Origin: an uncultured Acidobacteriota bacterium
GTDB taxonomy: Bacteria; Acidobacteriota; Vicinamibacteria; Marinacidobacterales; SMYC01
Direction of reading: 5' to 3'
Assembly: GCA_947259165.1 (NCBI GenBank)
Contig: CAMYKY010000016.1
Location: 1-37,669, forward strand
DNA: 37,669 bases
The position numbers were made by a program, and so were the translations under genes. Under the pieces are notes generated by a model, which searched no databases, was not told the origin of the DNA, and saw only the letters and a list, made by a program, of their open reading frames with translations. Below are positions 1 to 7,206 of this stretch, in pieces; the stretch's first letter is position 1, and each line of letters begins with the position of its first letter.

Positions 1-61
1 TTGGTTACTACGGAGGGCCGCGAGTCGCCGGGAGGGAGAGTTGTAGTTGCTTCGGTTGGCC

Positions 62-124
62 TCCCCCTCACCCGGCGAGCTTCGCTCGCCTCCGTGAAAC
101 GCTCTCCCCCTCTCGGGGGAGAGG
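62..124. repeat. Palindromic repeat cluster upstream of the S9 peptidase
   Basis: Two perfect hairpins lie side by side: GGCGAGC at 74-80 pairs with GCTCGCC at 84-90 over a 3-base loop, and CTCTCCCCC at 102-110 pairs with GGGGGAGAG at 115-123 over a 4-base loop. The first hairpin and its right flank (GCCTCCGTGA) recur in similar form on the other strand near 3258-3284, which argues for a dispersed repeat rather than a gene-specific site. The second hairpin has no T-run after it, so it is not a clear intrinsic terminator. It ends about 20 bases before the peptidase start and would fall in its leader. Confidence 0.5.
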
Positions 125-142
125 TTGGATTACAATTCGGGT

Positions 143-2191
143 ATGAGCTACCGAATGTGGGTCTTGGTTCTCGCGTGTTTTGGGTCGAGTGTCGTGGTTG
201 CGCAGGAGAAGCGGGCGATGTCCGTGGTGGATCTCATGGAGGTGCCGGTGCTTCGGGATCCGCAGCTGTCGCCCGATGGGAGTCAGCTTCTCTACGTGCT
301 TGCCGAGGCGGATTGGAAGGCGAACGAGCGGATCAACCATGTTTGGCGGGTTGACGTTGCGGGCGGCGACGCCGTCCAGCTTACGAATGGCGAGAAGGGT
401 GAGCAGCAGCCGCGATGGGCGCCGGACGGAAGCTCGATTGCGTTCGTGGCGCAACGCGGCGATGACGAGATCGGGCAGATCTACCTCCTCGGTAGCCGCG
501 GCGGAGAGGCTGTGCCGTTGACCGAGCACGCGACTTCGGTGTTGTCGATCGAGTGGTCACCGGACGGGCAGTATCTTTATTTCATTGCTGACGACCCGAA
601 AACCGAGGTCGAGAAGAAGAAGGACGAGCTAAAGGACGACGTTTTTGCGTTCGACGAAGACTTCAAACAGCGCCATCTGTGGCGCATTGCGGTCGAGACC
701 AAGACGGAAGAGCGGATCACGGAAGGAGACTTCTCGATTCGGAGCTACCGCCTCTCGCGCGACGGAACGCAGATCGCTCATCATCGCGCCCCGACGCCGC
801 TGGTCGACAGCGCCGACGAAGGGGAAGTGTGGCTGATGAGGGCGGACGCCAGTAGCGCGAAACAGCTCACCGACAACACAGTGGCTGAGGGCGGAGCGGA
901 ACTCTCTCCCGACGGCCAGAGCGTCTTGTTTCGGTCGGACTCGAACGAGGCGTTCGAGAGCTACTTCAACGACAACATCTTTGTCGTCCCGGCAGCCGGC
1001 GGAGCAGCGCGGATGGTGCTGGCCGAGTTGCCTCACGAGGTACAGGGGGCGCATTGGTCGCAAGACGGCTGGTCGATCGTGTTTGCCGCGAATACCGGTG
1101 TTCGCAGCGAGCTCTTCAGCGTGGACGTCGATTCGGAGACACTGACGCAGCTCACCGAAGGCGATCACTCTCTCAGAGAGTGGCGATACGTCGCGGAGCG
1201 CGACCAACACGTTTTCGGGATTGACCAACGAACGAACAGCGGCGACGTTTACACGATATCGGCCTCCGGTGGAGCTCAACCGATGCGGATAACGCACGTG
1301 TACGACTACCTCGATCGCGAGTTCCGTTTGCCGCGACAAGAAGCCATTCAGTGGAAGGGCGACGACGGCGCGGACGTGGAGGGTTTGCTCTACTATCCGC
1401 TCGACTACGTTGACGGGACACGTGCACCGCTAGTCGTCCAGACGCACGGCGGGCCGGCTTCATCCGATAGGTTCGGATTCGGCCGGCGGCGCAGCTACGT
1501 TCAAGTGTTGACCGCTCGAGGCTACTTCGTTTTCAAGCCAAACTATCGCGGCAGCACCGGCTATGGCGACGAAGTGTTGCGCGACATGGTGGGCCACTAC
1601 TTCCGTCAGGCTCATCTCGACGTCATGACGGGCGTCGATCATCTGATTGCTCTCGGCCTCGTCGACGGTGAGCGGATGGTGAAGATGGGCTGGAGTGGCG
1701 GCGGGCACATGACGAACAAGATCATTACCCACACCAACCGCTTCAAAGCTGCGTCGTCCGGTGCCGGTGCTGTGAACTGGATCTCGATGTACGCGCAGAG
1801 CGATGTGCGTATTTACCGGACGCCCTGGTTCGGTGGAACACCGTGGCAAGAGGATGCTCCTATCGACACGTATTGGGGACATTCACCGCTCAAGGACATC
1901 TACAAAGTCACGACGCCCACGATCATCCTCGTCGGCGAGAACGACGTGCGCGTCCCGCCGCCGCAATCGGTCGAGCTCTACCGCGCGTTGAAGTCCAATG
2001 GCGTGGACACGCATCTCTACATTGCACCACGCGAGCCACACGGGTGGGGTGAGCTTCGCCACGAGCTGTTCAAGGTGAACGTCGAGCTCGACTGGTTCGA
2101 AAAGCACGTGCGCGGGATGGACTACGAATGGGAAACAGCGCCGGGTGACGCGGATGAGAAACCGATGTCGTCAACGACGGAGAACCCGTAG
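143..2191 (+). CDS. Secreted S9-family (prolyl oligopeptidase/acylaminoacyl-peptidase type) serine peptidase
   Basis: The product is about 682 residues, normal for a two-domain S9 peptidase. An N-terminal hydrophobic segment ending near VVVAQ looks like a Sec signal peptide, so the enzyme probably acts in the periplasm or outside the cell. Residues ~25-400 carry repeated SPDG/APDG blades typical of the WD40/TolB-like beta-propeller that gates substrate access. The alpha/beta-hydrolase domain follows: the nucleophile is Ser518 in GWSGGG, with Asp601 (GENDVR) and His633 (EPHGW) completing the triad. I chose the ATG at 143 because it starts the signal peptide directly; an in-frame TTG at 125 would add a polar extension next to a hairpin. 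The family cleaves short peptides or acyl-amino acids. The gene stands alone and shows no link to the catabolic cluster further on. Confidence 0.93.
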   Translation: MSYRMWVLVLACFGSSVVVAQEKRAMSVVDLMEVPVLRDPQLSPDGSQLLYVLAEADWKANERINHVWRVDVAGGDAVQLTNGEKGEQQPRWAPDGSSIAFVAQRGDDEIGQIYLLGSRGGEAVPLTEHATSVLSIEWSPDGQYLYFIADDPKTEVEKKKDELKDDVFAFDEDFKQRHLWRIAVETKTEERITEGDFSIRSYRLSRDGTQIAHHRAPTPLVDSADEGEVWLMRADASSAKQLTDNTVAEGGAELSPDGQSVLFRSDSNEAFESYFNDNIFVVPAAGGAARMVLAELPHEVQGAHWSQDGWSIVFAANTGVRSELFSVDVDSETLTQLTEGDHSLREWRYVAERDQHVFGIDQRTNSGDVYTISASGGAQPMRITHVYDYLDREFRLPRQEAIQWKGDDGADVEGLLYYPLDYVDGTRAPLVVQTHGGPASSDRFGFGRRRSYVQVLTARGYFVFKPNYRGSTGYGDEVLRDMVGHYFRQAHLDVMTGVDHLIALGLVDGERMVKMGWSGGGHMTNKIITHTNRFKAASSGAGAVNWISMYAQSDVRIYRTPWFGGTPWQEDAPIDTYWGHSPLKDIYKVTTPTIILVGENDVRVPPPQSVELYRALKSNGVDTHLYIAPREPHGWGELRHELFKVNVELDWFEKHVRGMDYEWETAPGDADEKPMSSTTENP

Positions 2192-2221
2192 CGAAGCGTG
2201 CCGCCCCGCCCGGGAGAAAGC

Positions 2222-2476
2222 CTAGAGCTCGCTACAGTAGCTGCCTCCAGAGCTTTGTGTGCTCGCTTCGCTTCCGAGTCCGTCTCCGATGAGAACGCCC
2301 TCATCGCTGATGACGATGAGACCGTTCGTGGTTGCCTGGTTGGTTCCGCTCGGCTCCCCGTCCGTGTAGACGTAGATGTTGTCGGCGACCTCGTGCATCC
2401 CCAGGCGATTTTGACCGGCCGCGGTGACAGCGAGAACGAGCCAGCACGCAGTTACCGAAGCAATTGTTCTCGAGGT
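2222..2476 (-). pseudogene. N-terminal remnant of an exported metallo-beta-lactamase-fold protein
   Basis: On the minus strand the frame from 2476 down to a TAG at 2222 reads a hydrophobic signal-like stretch (CWLVLAVTAAG), then VADNIYVYTDG and GLIVISDEGVLIGDGLGSEA. This is the usual opening of MBL-fold hydrolases, just before the HxHxDH zinc motif. The zinc motif never comes: the frame turns to low-complexity sequence and stops. At the 5' end there is no start codon in frame; an in-frame TAG lies directly upstream, and the nearest ATG (2487) is in another frame. I read this as the decayed 5' end of a gene whose remainder was deleted up to the peptidase stop. The match is by eye to family consensus only. 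This fragment occupies most of the otherwise gene-free stretch 2192-2526. Confidence 0.5.
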
Positions 2477-2526
2477 CTATATGACATCCTCCGAGAAATC
2501 ATCGCGGATCCTGCACCTAACGGGCT

Positions 2527-3216
2527 TCAGCGAGGATCTTGCAGGAGCACTGGAACTTCGTCTGCGAATACGACTTCGATGCGGTAGCTCTCAGCGTTGT
2601 CGTACGATGTCAGCAGCCAGCTCCGAATAAATTCTTGGGTTTTCTTTCGGCCGAGCTCGCGGACCAAGGGGATGTTCTCCTTGGCTCGTATCTTCGCCAG
2701 GTCGGAGAGGCCTCGTCTCAGGTTTTCGAGCGCTTCGTCCTCGTCCCGCAACACGCTGCGATCGGCGACTTCGTAGCGAAGGTTGGAGACGTCGATGGCC
2801 GGAGGGTTGTAGCGAATCTCCGGAGCCTGTACGAGTACCGTTTGGTCGTTGATGAGAAGCTCCCATTTCTCGTCGAGGTCGAGGTAGAAGGTATATTCGA
2901 CTGGCGCTTCGGCGCGAACGACAACGTCGGGAAGAGCGAATCGGCCCCACATCACGGTGACGCGGTCGGTGCGCTCGAAGACCTCGACCTGCTTGAGATT
3001 CGCGAACTGCAGGTAGGTGCTGCCGCTGATCTCAGCGGCGTAGCTCACGAACCGGGTCGTGACGGTGCCGGTTTTGAACGCCTCGACAAGGGAGCGGCCT
3101 GAGTCGATGACGTCTCCTGGCATATTCCGCGTCGACTGGAAGACGAAGGCGACGAGCGCGAGCGACGCGAGGCCGAGGATTGCCACGACCGCGGGCCAAG
3201 GTGACTTCTTTTCCAT
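2527..3216 (-). CDS. Membrane-anchored protein of unknown function
   Basis: The product is 229 residues with a short basic N-terminus (MEKK) and one hydrophobic helix at about residues 8-27, after which no second membrane span is seen. This suggests an N-in signal anchor with the bulk outside the cytoplasm. The body is charged and mixed alpha/beta (for example RDEDEALENLRRGLSDLAKI), contains no cysteine, and shows no catalytic motif I recognise. The general plan, one anchor followed by a domain of around 200 residues, resembles DUF4230-type proteins, but I cannot confirm that. On the minus strand a TACAAT hexamer lies seven bases before the ATG, so a promoter may sit unusually close to the start. 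The gene is divergent from the flavoprotein at 3373. Confidence 0.75.
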   Translation of the reverse strand: MEKKSPWPAVVAILGLASLALVAFVFQSTRNMPGDVIDSGRSLVEAFKTGTVTTRFVSYAAEISGSTYLQFANLKQVEVFERTDRVTVMWGRFALPDVVVRAEAPVEYTFYLDLDEKWELLINDQTVLVQAPEIRYNPPAIDVSNLRYEVADRSVLRDEDEALENLRRGLSDLAKIRAKENIPLVRELGRKKTQEFIRSWLLTSYDNAESYRIEVVFADEVPVLLQDPR

Positions 3217-3257
3217 CCTTATTATTGTACAGGGAGGTCGAACCCGACTGCTTTTTC

Positions 3258-3284
3258 ATCACGGAGGCTCGCGAAGCGAGACGG
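3258..3284 (-). repeat. Second copy of a short hairpin repeat
   Basis: Read on the minus strand, this stretch (CTCGCTTCGCGAGCCTCCGT core) closely resembles 74-97 on the plus strand: both have a GCTTCGC hairpin top followed by GCCTCCGTGA. It lies in the divergent gap between the membrane-anchored protein and the flavoprotein. The similarity was found by eye across about 25 bases. Confidence 0.4.
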
Positions 3285-3372
3285 ATGGGCGGCGGCGGCA
3301 CTCTTCGTGGTTGTCTTTTGACCGAGTTTCTTGAGCGCAACGGATCCGATACAAAGAGCGTGAGGGGACACG

Positions 3373-5073
3373 ATGAAAAACAAAATCACGCGTCGGGATT
3401 TTCTTAATGGGACTCAGGTTGCCATCGGAGCCTCATTATTGTCGCCGTGGAATGCGCTGCTGGGTGCCGAAGTTTCACAGCCCAGTCCTGGCGCGGACTA
3501 CTATCCGCCTGCTTTGACGGGGCTGCGGGGGAGCCATGAGGGTTCCTGGGAGACCATGCACGCTCGGGTGATGGGCAACACCTGGCCGACCGGCGCGCCG
3601 GAAGAGCACTACGATCTGGTCGTGGTCGGAGGTGGGATCAGCGGGTTGTCGGCCGCGCACTTCTATCGGAAGGAACGACCCGACGGCCGTATTCTCGTCC
3701 TCGATAATCGCGATGATTTTGGCGGCCATGCCAAGCGCAACGAATTCCAGATCGGCGATGAAACCCAGATCGGGTACGGTGGCACGGAGTCGATCGACAC
3801 CCCGTCGTCTTACAGCCAAGTTGCGAAAGACCTGCTGGTTGAGGTCGGGATCGACACCGAGAAGTTTTACGAGGCGTTCGACCAGGAACTCTACCCGTCC
3901 ATGGGCCTGAGCAAGGGCATCTTGTTCGACGAAGAGACTTTTGGGAAGCGAAAGCTCGTCGTTGGCTACGGGAAGATCCCGTGGGAGGAGTTCGCGGCAC
4001 AGACTCCCATGAATGAACAGGCCAAAAAGGATCTAGTCCGGATCCAAACCGAAGAGCGTGACTACCTGCCCGGACTGACGAATGAGGAGAAGCACAAGAA
4101 ACTTCGACGGGTGAGCCACGAGGCTTTCTTGAGAGACTACGCCAAGGTCGATCCACAACTTCTGAAAATGTACCGGCGGTGGGGGATGAGTTTCTGGTGC
4201 GTGGGCACCGATGAGATCCCCGCGACCTCGGTGCAGTCCTATGATGGCGGCATGCCGGGCCTCAACTACACGCTGATACGTGAGGGTTCGCGCGGTGACG
4301 AGCCTTATATCTTTCATTTTCCCGACGGCAACGCTTCGGTCGCGCGACTTCTGGTCCGTTCCCTGATCCCGGATGCTGTTCCTGGGCGAACGATGGAAGA
4401 TGTGGTCACGAGTCGCATCGATTACTCGAGGCTCGACCGCAAGAGCGAAGCTGTTCGAATGCGTCTCAACAGCTCCGTCGTTCACACCGCGCATACGGCT
4501 GACTCGAGAGGCGTGGACGTGACCTACGTCCATGGGGACGACGCGCACACGGTCCGGGCAGACCGATGCATCATGGCCTGTTACAACGGTGCGAACCCGT
4601 ATCTCTGCCCGGATTTGCCCGAGGCGCAAAAAGCCGGTCTTGCCTATGGTGTCAAGGCACCCCTGACGTATTTCAAGGTCCTCGTCCCGAATTGGCGTCC
4701 GATGGCCGAGCTCGGCTTGGAGTTCGTCTACTACACCAACGAATTCTACAAGCAGGTGGAGCTCGACTACCCGGTCTCGCTCGGCAAGTATCGTCGCGCC
4801 CAAACACCCGACGACCCGATGATCTTGCACATGTGCCATGTGCATCATTCGTCCGACATCACCGGGCCCGAGCAGTGGCCGGTGTCTGCCATCTTGTCTT
4901 CAAACCCGGCGAAGCCGCAATCAAACGTTCGCCGCAGACATCAGCTCAGATCCGCGAGCCATTCTTCGGGGTTTCGGTGTTTCCCGAGGCCCACCACTTC
5001 GAACTCTTCGCGTCGTGACGTAACGGACACTCCCAGGGCGCGCAACGCTCGATTGATCGCGCCCGGACCTTGA
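3373..5073 (+). CDS. Tat-exported FAD-dependent amine oxidoreductase (spermidine dehydrogenase-like), C-terminally truncated
   Basis: The N-terminus has a twin-arginine signal (TRRDFLNG, residues 6-13) followed by a hydrophobic stretch, so the folded flavoprotein would be exported. A dinucleotide-binding GGGISG is at residues 86-91 with a downstream acidic LDNRDDFGGHAKRNEF, and the sequence follows the spermidine-dehydrogenase-like family (ALTGLRGSH, GGTESIDTPSSY) to about residue 497. After that it turns into Arg/Ser/Pro-rich sequence that is simply the antisense of the 4941-5402 gene. The family usually runs well past 600 residues and ends in a second FAD-contact segment; that segment is missing here. 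The product is therefore probably inactive, a pseudogene made by deletion or rearrangement near 4870-4940. A good ribosome site (GAGGGG) precedes the ATG. Confidence 0.75.
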   Translation: MKNKITRRDFLNGTQVAIGASLLSPWNALLGAEVSQPSPGADYYPPALTGLRGSHEGSWETMHARVMGNTWPTGAPEEHYDLVVVGGGISGLSAAHFYRKERPDGRILVLDNRDDFGGHAKRNEFQIGDETQIGYGGTESIDTPSSYSQVAKDLLVEVGIDTEKFYEAFDQELYPSMGLSKGILFDEETFGKRKLVVGYGKIPWEEFAAQTPMNEQAKKDLVRIQTEERDYLPGLTNEEKHKKLRRVSHEAFLRDYAKVDPQLLKMYRRWGMSFWCVGTDEIPATSVQSYDGGMPGLNYTLIREGSRGDEPYIFHFPDGNASVARLLVRSLIPDAVPGRTMEDVVTSRIDYSRLDRKSEAVRMRLNSSVVHTAHTADSRGVDVTYVHGDDAHTVRADRCIMACYNGANPYLCPDLPEAQKAGLAYGVKAPLTYFKVLVPNWRPMAELGLEFVYYTNEFYKQVELDYPVSLGKYRRAQTPDDPMILHMCHVHHSSDITGPEQWPVSAILSSNPAKPQSNVRRRHQLRSASHSSGFRCFPRPTTSNSSRRDVTDTPRARNARLIAPGP

Positions 5074-5402
5074 AGGGGTCCGGCCACCACCATGCCATCG
5101 CGCAAAACCACGGCGCTTTCGGTCCCTTCGCCACCGATGAACTCAGCTTCGACATAGGTGAGGGTCGTGCCTTGTGAAAGGCGTCGTGCCCATGCCAACA
5201 CGACCTCCGTTAGGAACTCAAAGCCGGGTTCCTCCGTCGCGCCCGACGAGGTTCCACCCTGCTCGATGGCGCCGAGCAACTCTTCGGAGATCGGGATCAT
5301 CCCGATGCCCTGTTCCAGGTGGACGACCACGGCGCTGGGATATTCCAAGCGCTTGTGGAGGAGGTCTCGAGATTTCCCGACGATTCCATAGAGACAATAC
5401 AT
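4941..5402 (-). CDS. Small unknown protein coupled to the aminotransferase
   Basis: The product is 153 residues and I do not recognise the family. The start ATG at 5402 lies two bases after the aminotransferase stop, so it is very probably co-transcribed and translationally coupled with it. The sequence is soluble and mixed: it opens MYCLYGIVGKSRDLLHK, has a Gly-rich central segment (IEQGGTSSGA), and ends in a compact alpha/beta stretch (GPGAINRALRALGVSV). No signal peptide, membrane span or cofactor motif is visible. Its placement after iorA-iorB-aminotransferase hints at a role in 2-oxoacid or amino acid metabolism, but that is inference. Its 3' end overlaps, antisense, the abnormal tail of the truncated flavoprotein. 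Confidence 0.65.
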   Translation of the reverse strand: MYCLYGIVGKSRDLLHKRLEYPSAVVVHLEQGIGMIPISEELLGAIEQGGTSSGATEEPGFEFLTEVVLAWARRLSQGTTLTYVEAEFIGGEGTESAVVLRDGMVVAGPLQGPGAINRALRALGVSVTSRREEFEVVGLGKHRNPEEWLADLS

Positions 5403-5404
5403 GT

Positions 5405-6610
5405 TCAGCTCCGCTTGATGACCTTCGCGAGTCGCTCGATACCCACGTTGATCCTGTCTTCGGTGTAGCCGGAGAAGTTGAGCCGTAGCGCGTTCGTTCC
5501 GCCGCCAGCCCCGTAATAGCAGGAGCCCGGGACGTACATCACCTTCTCGGCGAGAGCGCCGTCGAGTATCGCGTCCGTGTCCATTTCCTTTGGTAAGGCG
5601 ACCCAGAGGAAAATGCCCCCCTCGGGCCGGCTCCAGGAAACACCGGGGGGGAAGTGCTTCTTCATAGCGGCGAACATGGCATCACGCCGCTTGCGATAGG
5701 CCTCCACGATGCGACAGATGTGCGGGTCCAGCCAATCGCGACGCAGGAACTCGTGGACGATGCGTTGGGGCAGTACGCTCGTGTGGAGGTCTGCGATTTG
5801 CTTGGCGAACACGAGCTTCTCCATGAGGGCGCCGGGCGCCAGGATGACGCCCACGCGCAGACCCGGACTGAGCGTCTTGGAGAAGCTCGACATGTAGATG
5901 ACACTTCCGCGGGTGTCGAGCGCTTTGAGCGGGGGGAGTGGGTCGCCATCGAATCGGAGCTCGCCGTAAGCGTCATCCTCGACGATGGGCACACCGTAGC
6001 GCTCGGCGATCTCGAGCAACTGGTGGCGACGCTCGAGGCTGAGCGTTCGACCCGTAGGGTTTTGGAAAGTGGGCATGATGTAGATGAACTTGACGTCGTT
6101 GCCTTCGAGGATCTCCGGGAGTCGGTCGATCCGCATGCCGTGCTCGTCCAAGGGAACGCTCAAAAAACGGGCTTGATAGAAGCTGAACGTCTGGAGCGCG
6201 GTCAGAAACGTCGGCTCGCCGAGCACAACGGCGTCGCCCTTTTCCAAAAACAGCTTCCCGACGAGATCGATTCCCTGCATCGCGCCGGTGACGATCATCA
6301 CGTTGTCCACACTCACATCGAAGCCGCGTTTGCGGTAACGTGTAGCGACTTGCTCTCGAAGTGGGAGGAAGCCTTCCGAGGTACTGTATTGGAGCGTCAA
6401 AGGGCCGTCGGTGCGCAGCAGCTCATCGGTGACTTCACGAATCTTGTCGAGCGGGAAGAGATCCCACGCGGGAAGACCACCGCCGAAAGAGATGATCTCG
6501 GGATCGGCCAATACGCTCATGAGCTTCCGAGTCATCGACCCGTAGAGCCCACCGGCGCGCTCGGCGAGCTTGCTCTCCCAGTCGATGGCGCTCGGCGATT
6601 GTGTCGTCAT
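5405..6610 (-). CDS. PLP-dependent class I/II aminotransferase (aromatic/2-aminoadipate type)
   Basis: The product is 401 residues, the usual size for fold-type I aminotransferases of the LysN/Aro8-like branch. Visible signatures are FGGGLPAWDLFP near the N-terminus (residues 42-53), the substrate/PLP loop NPTG at 184-187, EDDAYGEL at 211-218 with the Asp that contacts the pyridine nitrogen, and the Schiff-base Lys245 in SSFSKTLSPG. There is no MocR-type DNA-binding domain. The ATG at 6610 overlaps the iorB stop (ATGA), which fixes the start. The family moves amino groups between 2-oxoglutarate and aromatic amino acids or 2-aminoadipate. With two indolepyruvate oxidoreductases adjacent, the most economical role is tryptophan (or Phe/Tyr) to the arylpyruvate. 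Specificity cannot be proven from the motifs. Confidence 0.9.
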   Translation of the reverse strand: MTTQSPSAIDWESKLAERAGGLYGSMTRKLMSVLADPEIISFGGGLPAWDLFPLDKIREVTDELLRTDGPLTLQYSTSEGFLPLREQVATRYRKRGFDVSVDNVMIVTGAMQGIDLVGKLFLEKGDAVVLGEPTFLTALQTFSFYQARFLSVPLDEHGMRIDRLPEILEGNDVKFIYIMPTFQNPTGRTLSLERRHQLLEIAERYGVPIVEDDAYGELRFDGDPLPPLKALDTRGSVIYMSSFSKTLSPGLRVGVILAPGALMEKLVFAKQIADLHTSVLPQRIVHEFLRRDWLDPHICRIVEAYRKRRDAMFAAMKKHFPPGVSWSRPEGGIFLWVALPKEMDTDAILDGALAEKVMYVPGSCYYGAGGGTNALRLNFSGYTEDRINVGIERLAKVIKRS

Positions 6611-7206
6611 CGACCTGCGCCCCTCGCCAAGGAAAGAAGGTTGTTCGGAAGAGACGCCGCCTTCGCCGTCTTCTCGATGCTTTTGACGACCGCGTCGTAG
6701 CTCAGCGGGAAGGTATCGACGCTCGAAAGCACCCCCAGCATGACGACGTTGGCGGTGGCGGCACCGCCCGCCTCCAACGCGACGGCCAGAGCATCGACTT
6801 CTTCGATGCTGCCGGCGCCGAGCCGCTCCAACTCCGTGCGGATGGTGGGCAGATCGAGGCTCGGCTGTCGTCCCATCTTTGTCTCGAGCGGTGCGTTGAT
6901 GTTCGTGTTGAGCACGACTTCTCCACCGGGGGCGAGATACATCGTGGCACGCCGCAGCGTTTCGATAGGCTCGAGGCCCAGGATGAGCGGGCACGTCTTT
7001 TTCGGGATCAGTGGGCCGCACACGTCGTAGCCGAGACGAATTTGGCTGAACACGGCGCCGCCGCGCTGCGCGACGCCATAAGTCTCGGCGACGCGAACCG
7101 AGATTCCTTCAAGAAGAGCGGCCTGAGCAATGACCCGGGACGCGAATAGGCTACCCTGGCCACCGACCCCGGCGATGATGAGATCGAACGGCTCGTGGGC
7201 GCTCAT
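6607..7206 (-). CDS. iorB: Indolepyruvate ferredoxin oxidoreductase, beta subunit (copy 1)
   Basis: The product is 199 residues, a typical IorB consisting of the 2-oxoacid:ferredoxin oxidoreductase gamma domain. The opening GVGGQGSLFASRVIAQAA and the AETYGVAQRGGAVFSQIR segment are family hallmarks; they contribute to the CoA/TPP site together with IorA. The frame is open much further upstream, but the ATG at 7206 overlaps the iorA stop codon (ATGA) and starts exactly at the conserved domain, so I take it as the start. With IorA it forms an enzyme that converts arylpyruvates plus CoA to arylacetyl-CoA, CO2 and reduced ferredoxin. Its stop in turn overlaps the aminotransferase start, tying the three genes together. 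Confidence 0.93.
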   Translation of the reverse strand: MSAHEPFDLIIAGVGGQGSLFASRVIAQAALLEGISVRVAETYGVAQRGGAVFSQIRLGYDVCGPLIPKKTCPLILGLEPIETLRRATMYLAPGGEVVLNTNINAPLETKMGRQPSLDLPTIRTELERLGAGSIEEVDALAVALEAGGAATANVVMLGVLSSVDTFPLSYDAVVKSIEKTAKAASLPNNLLSLARGAGR

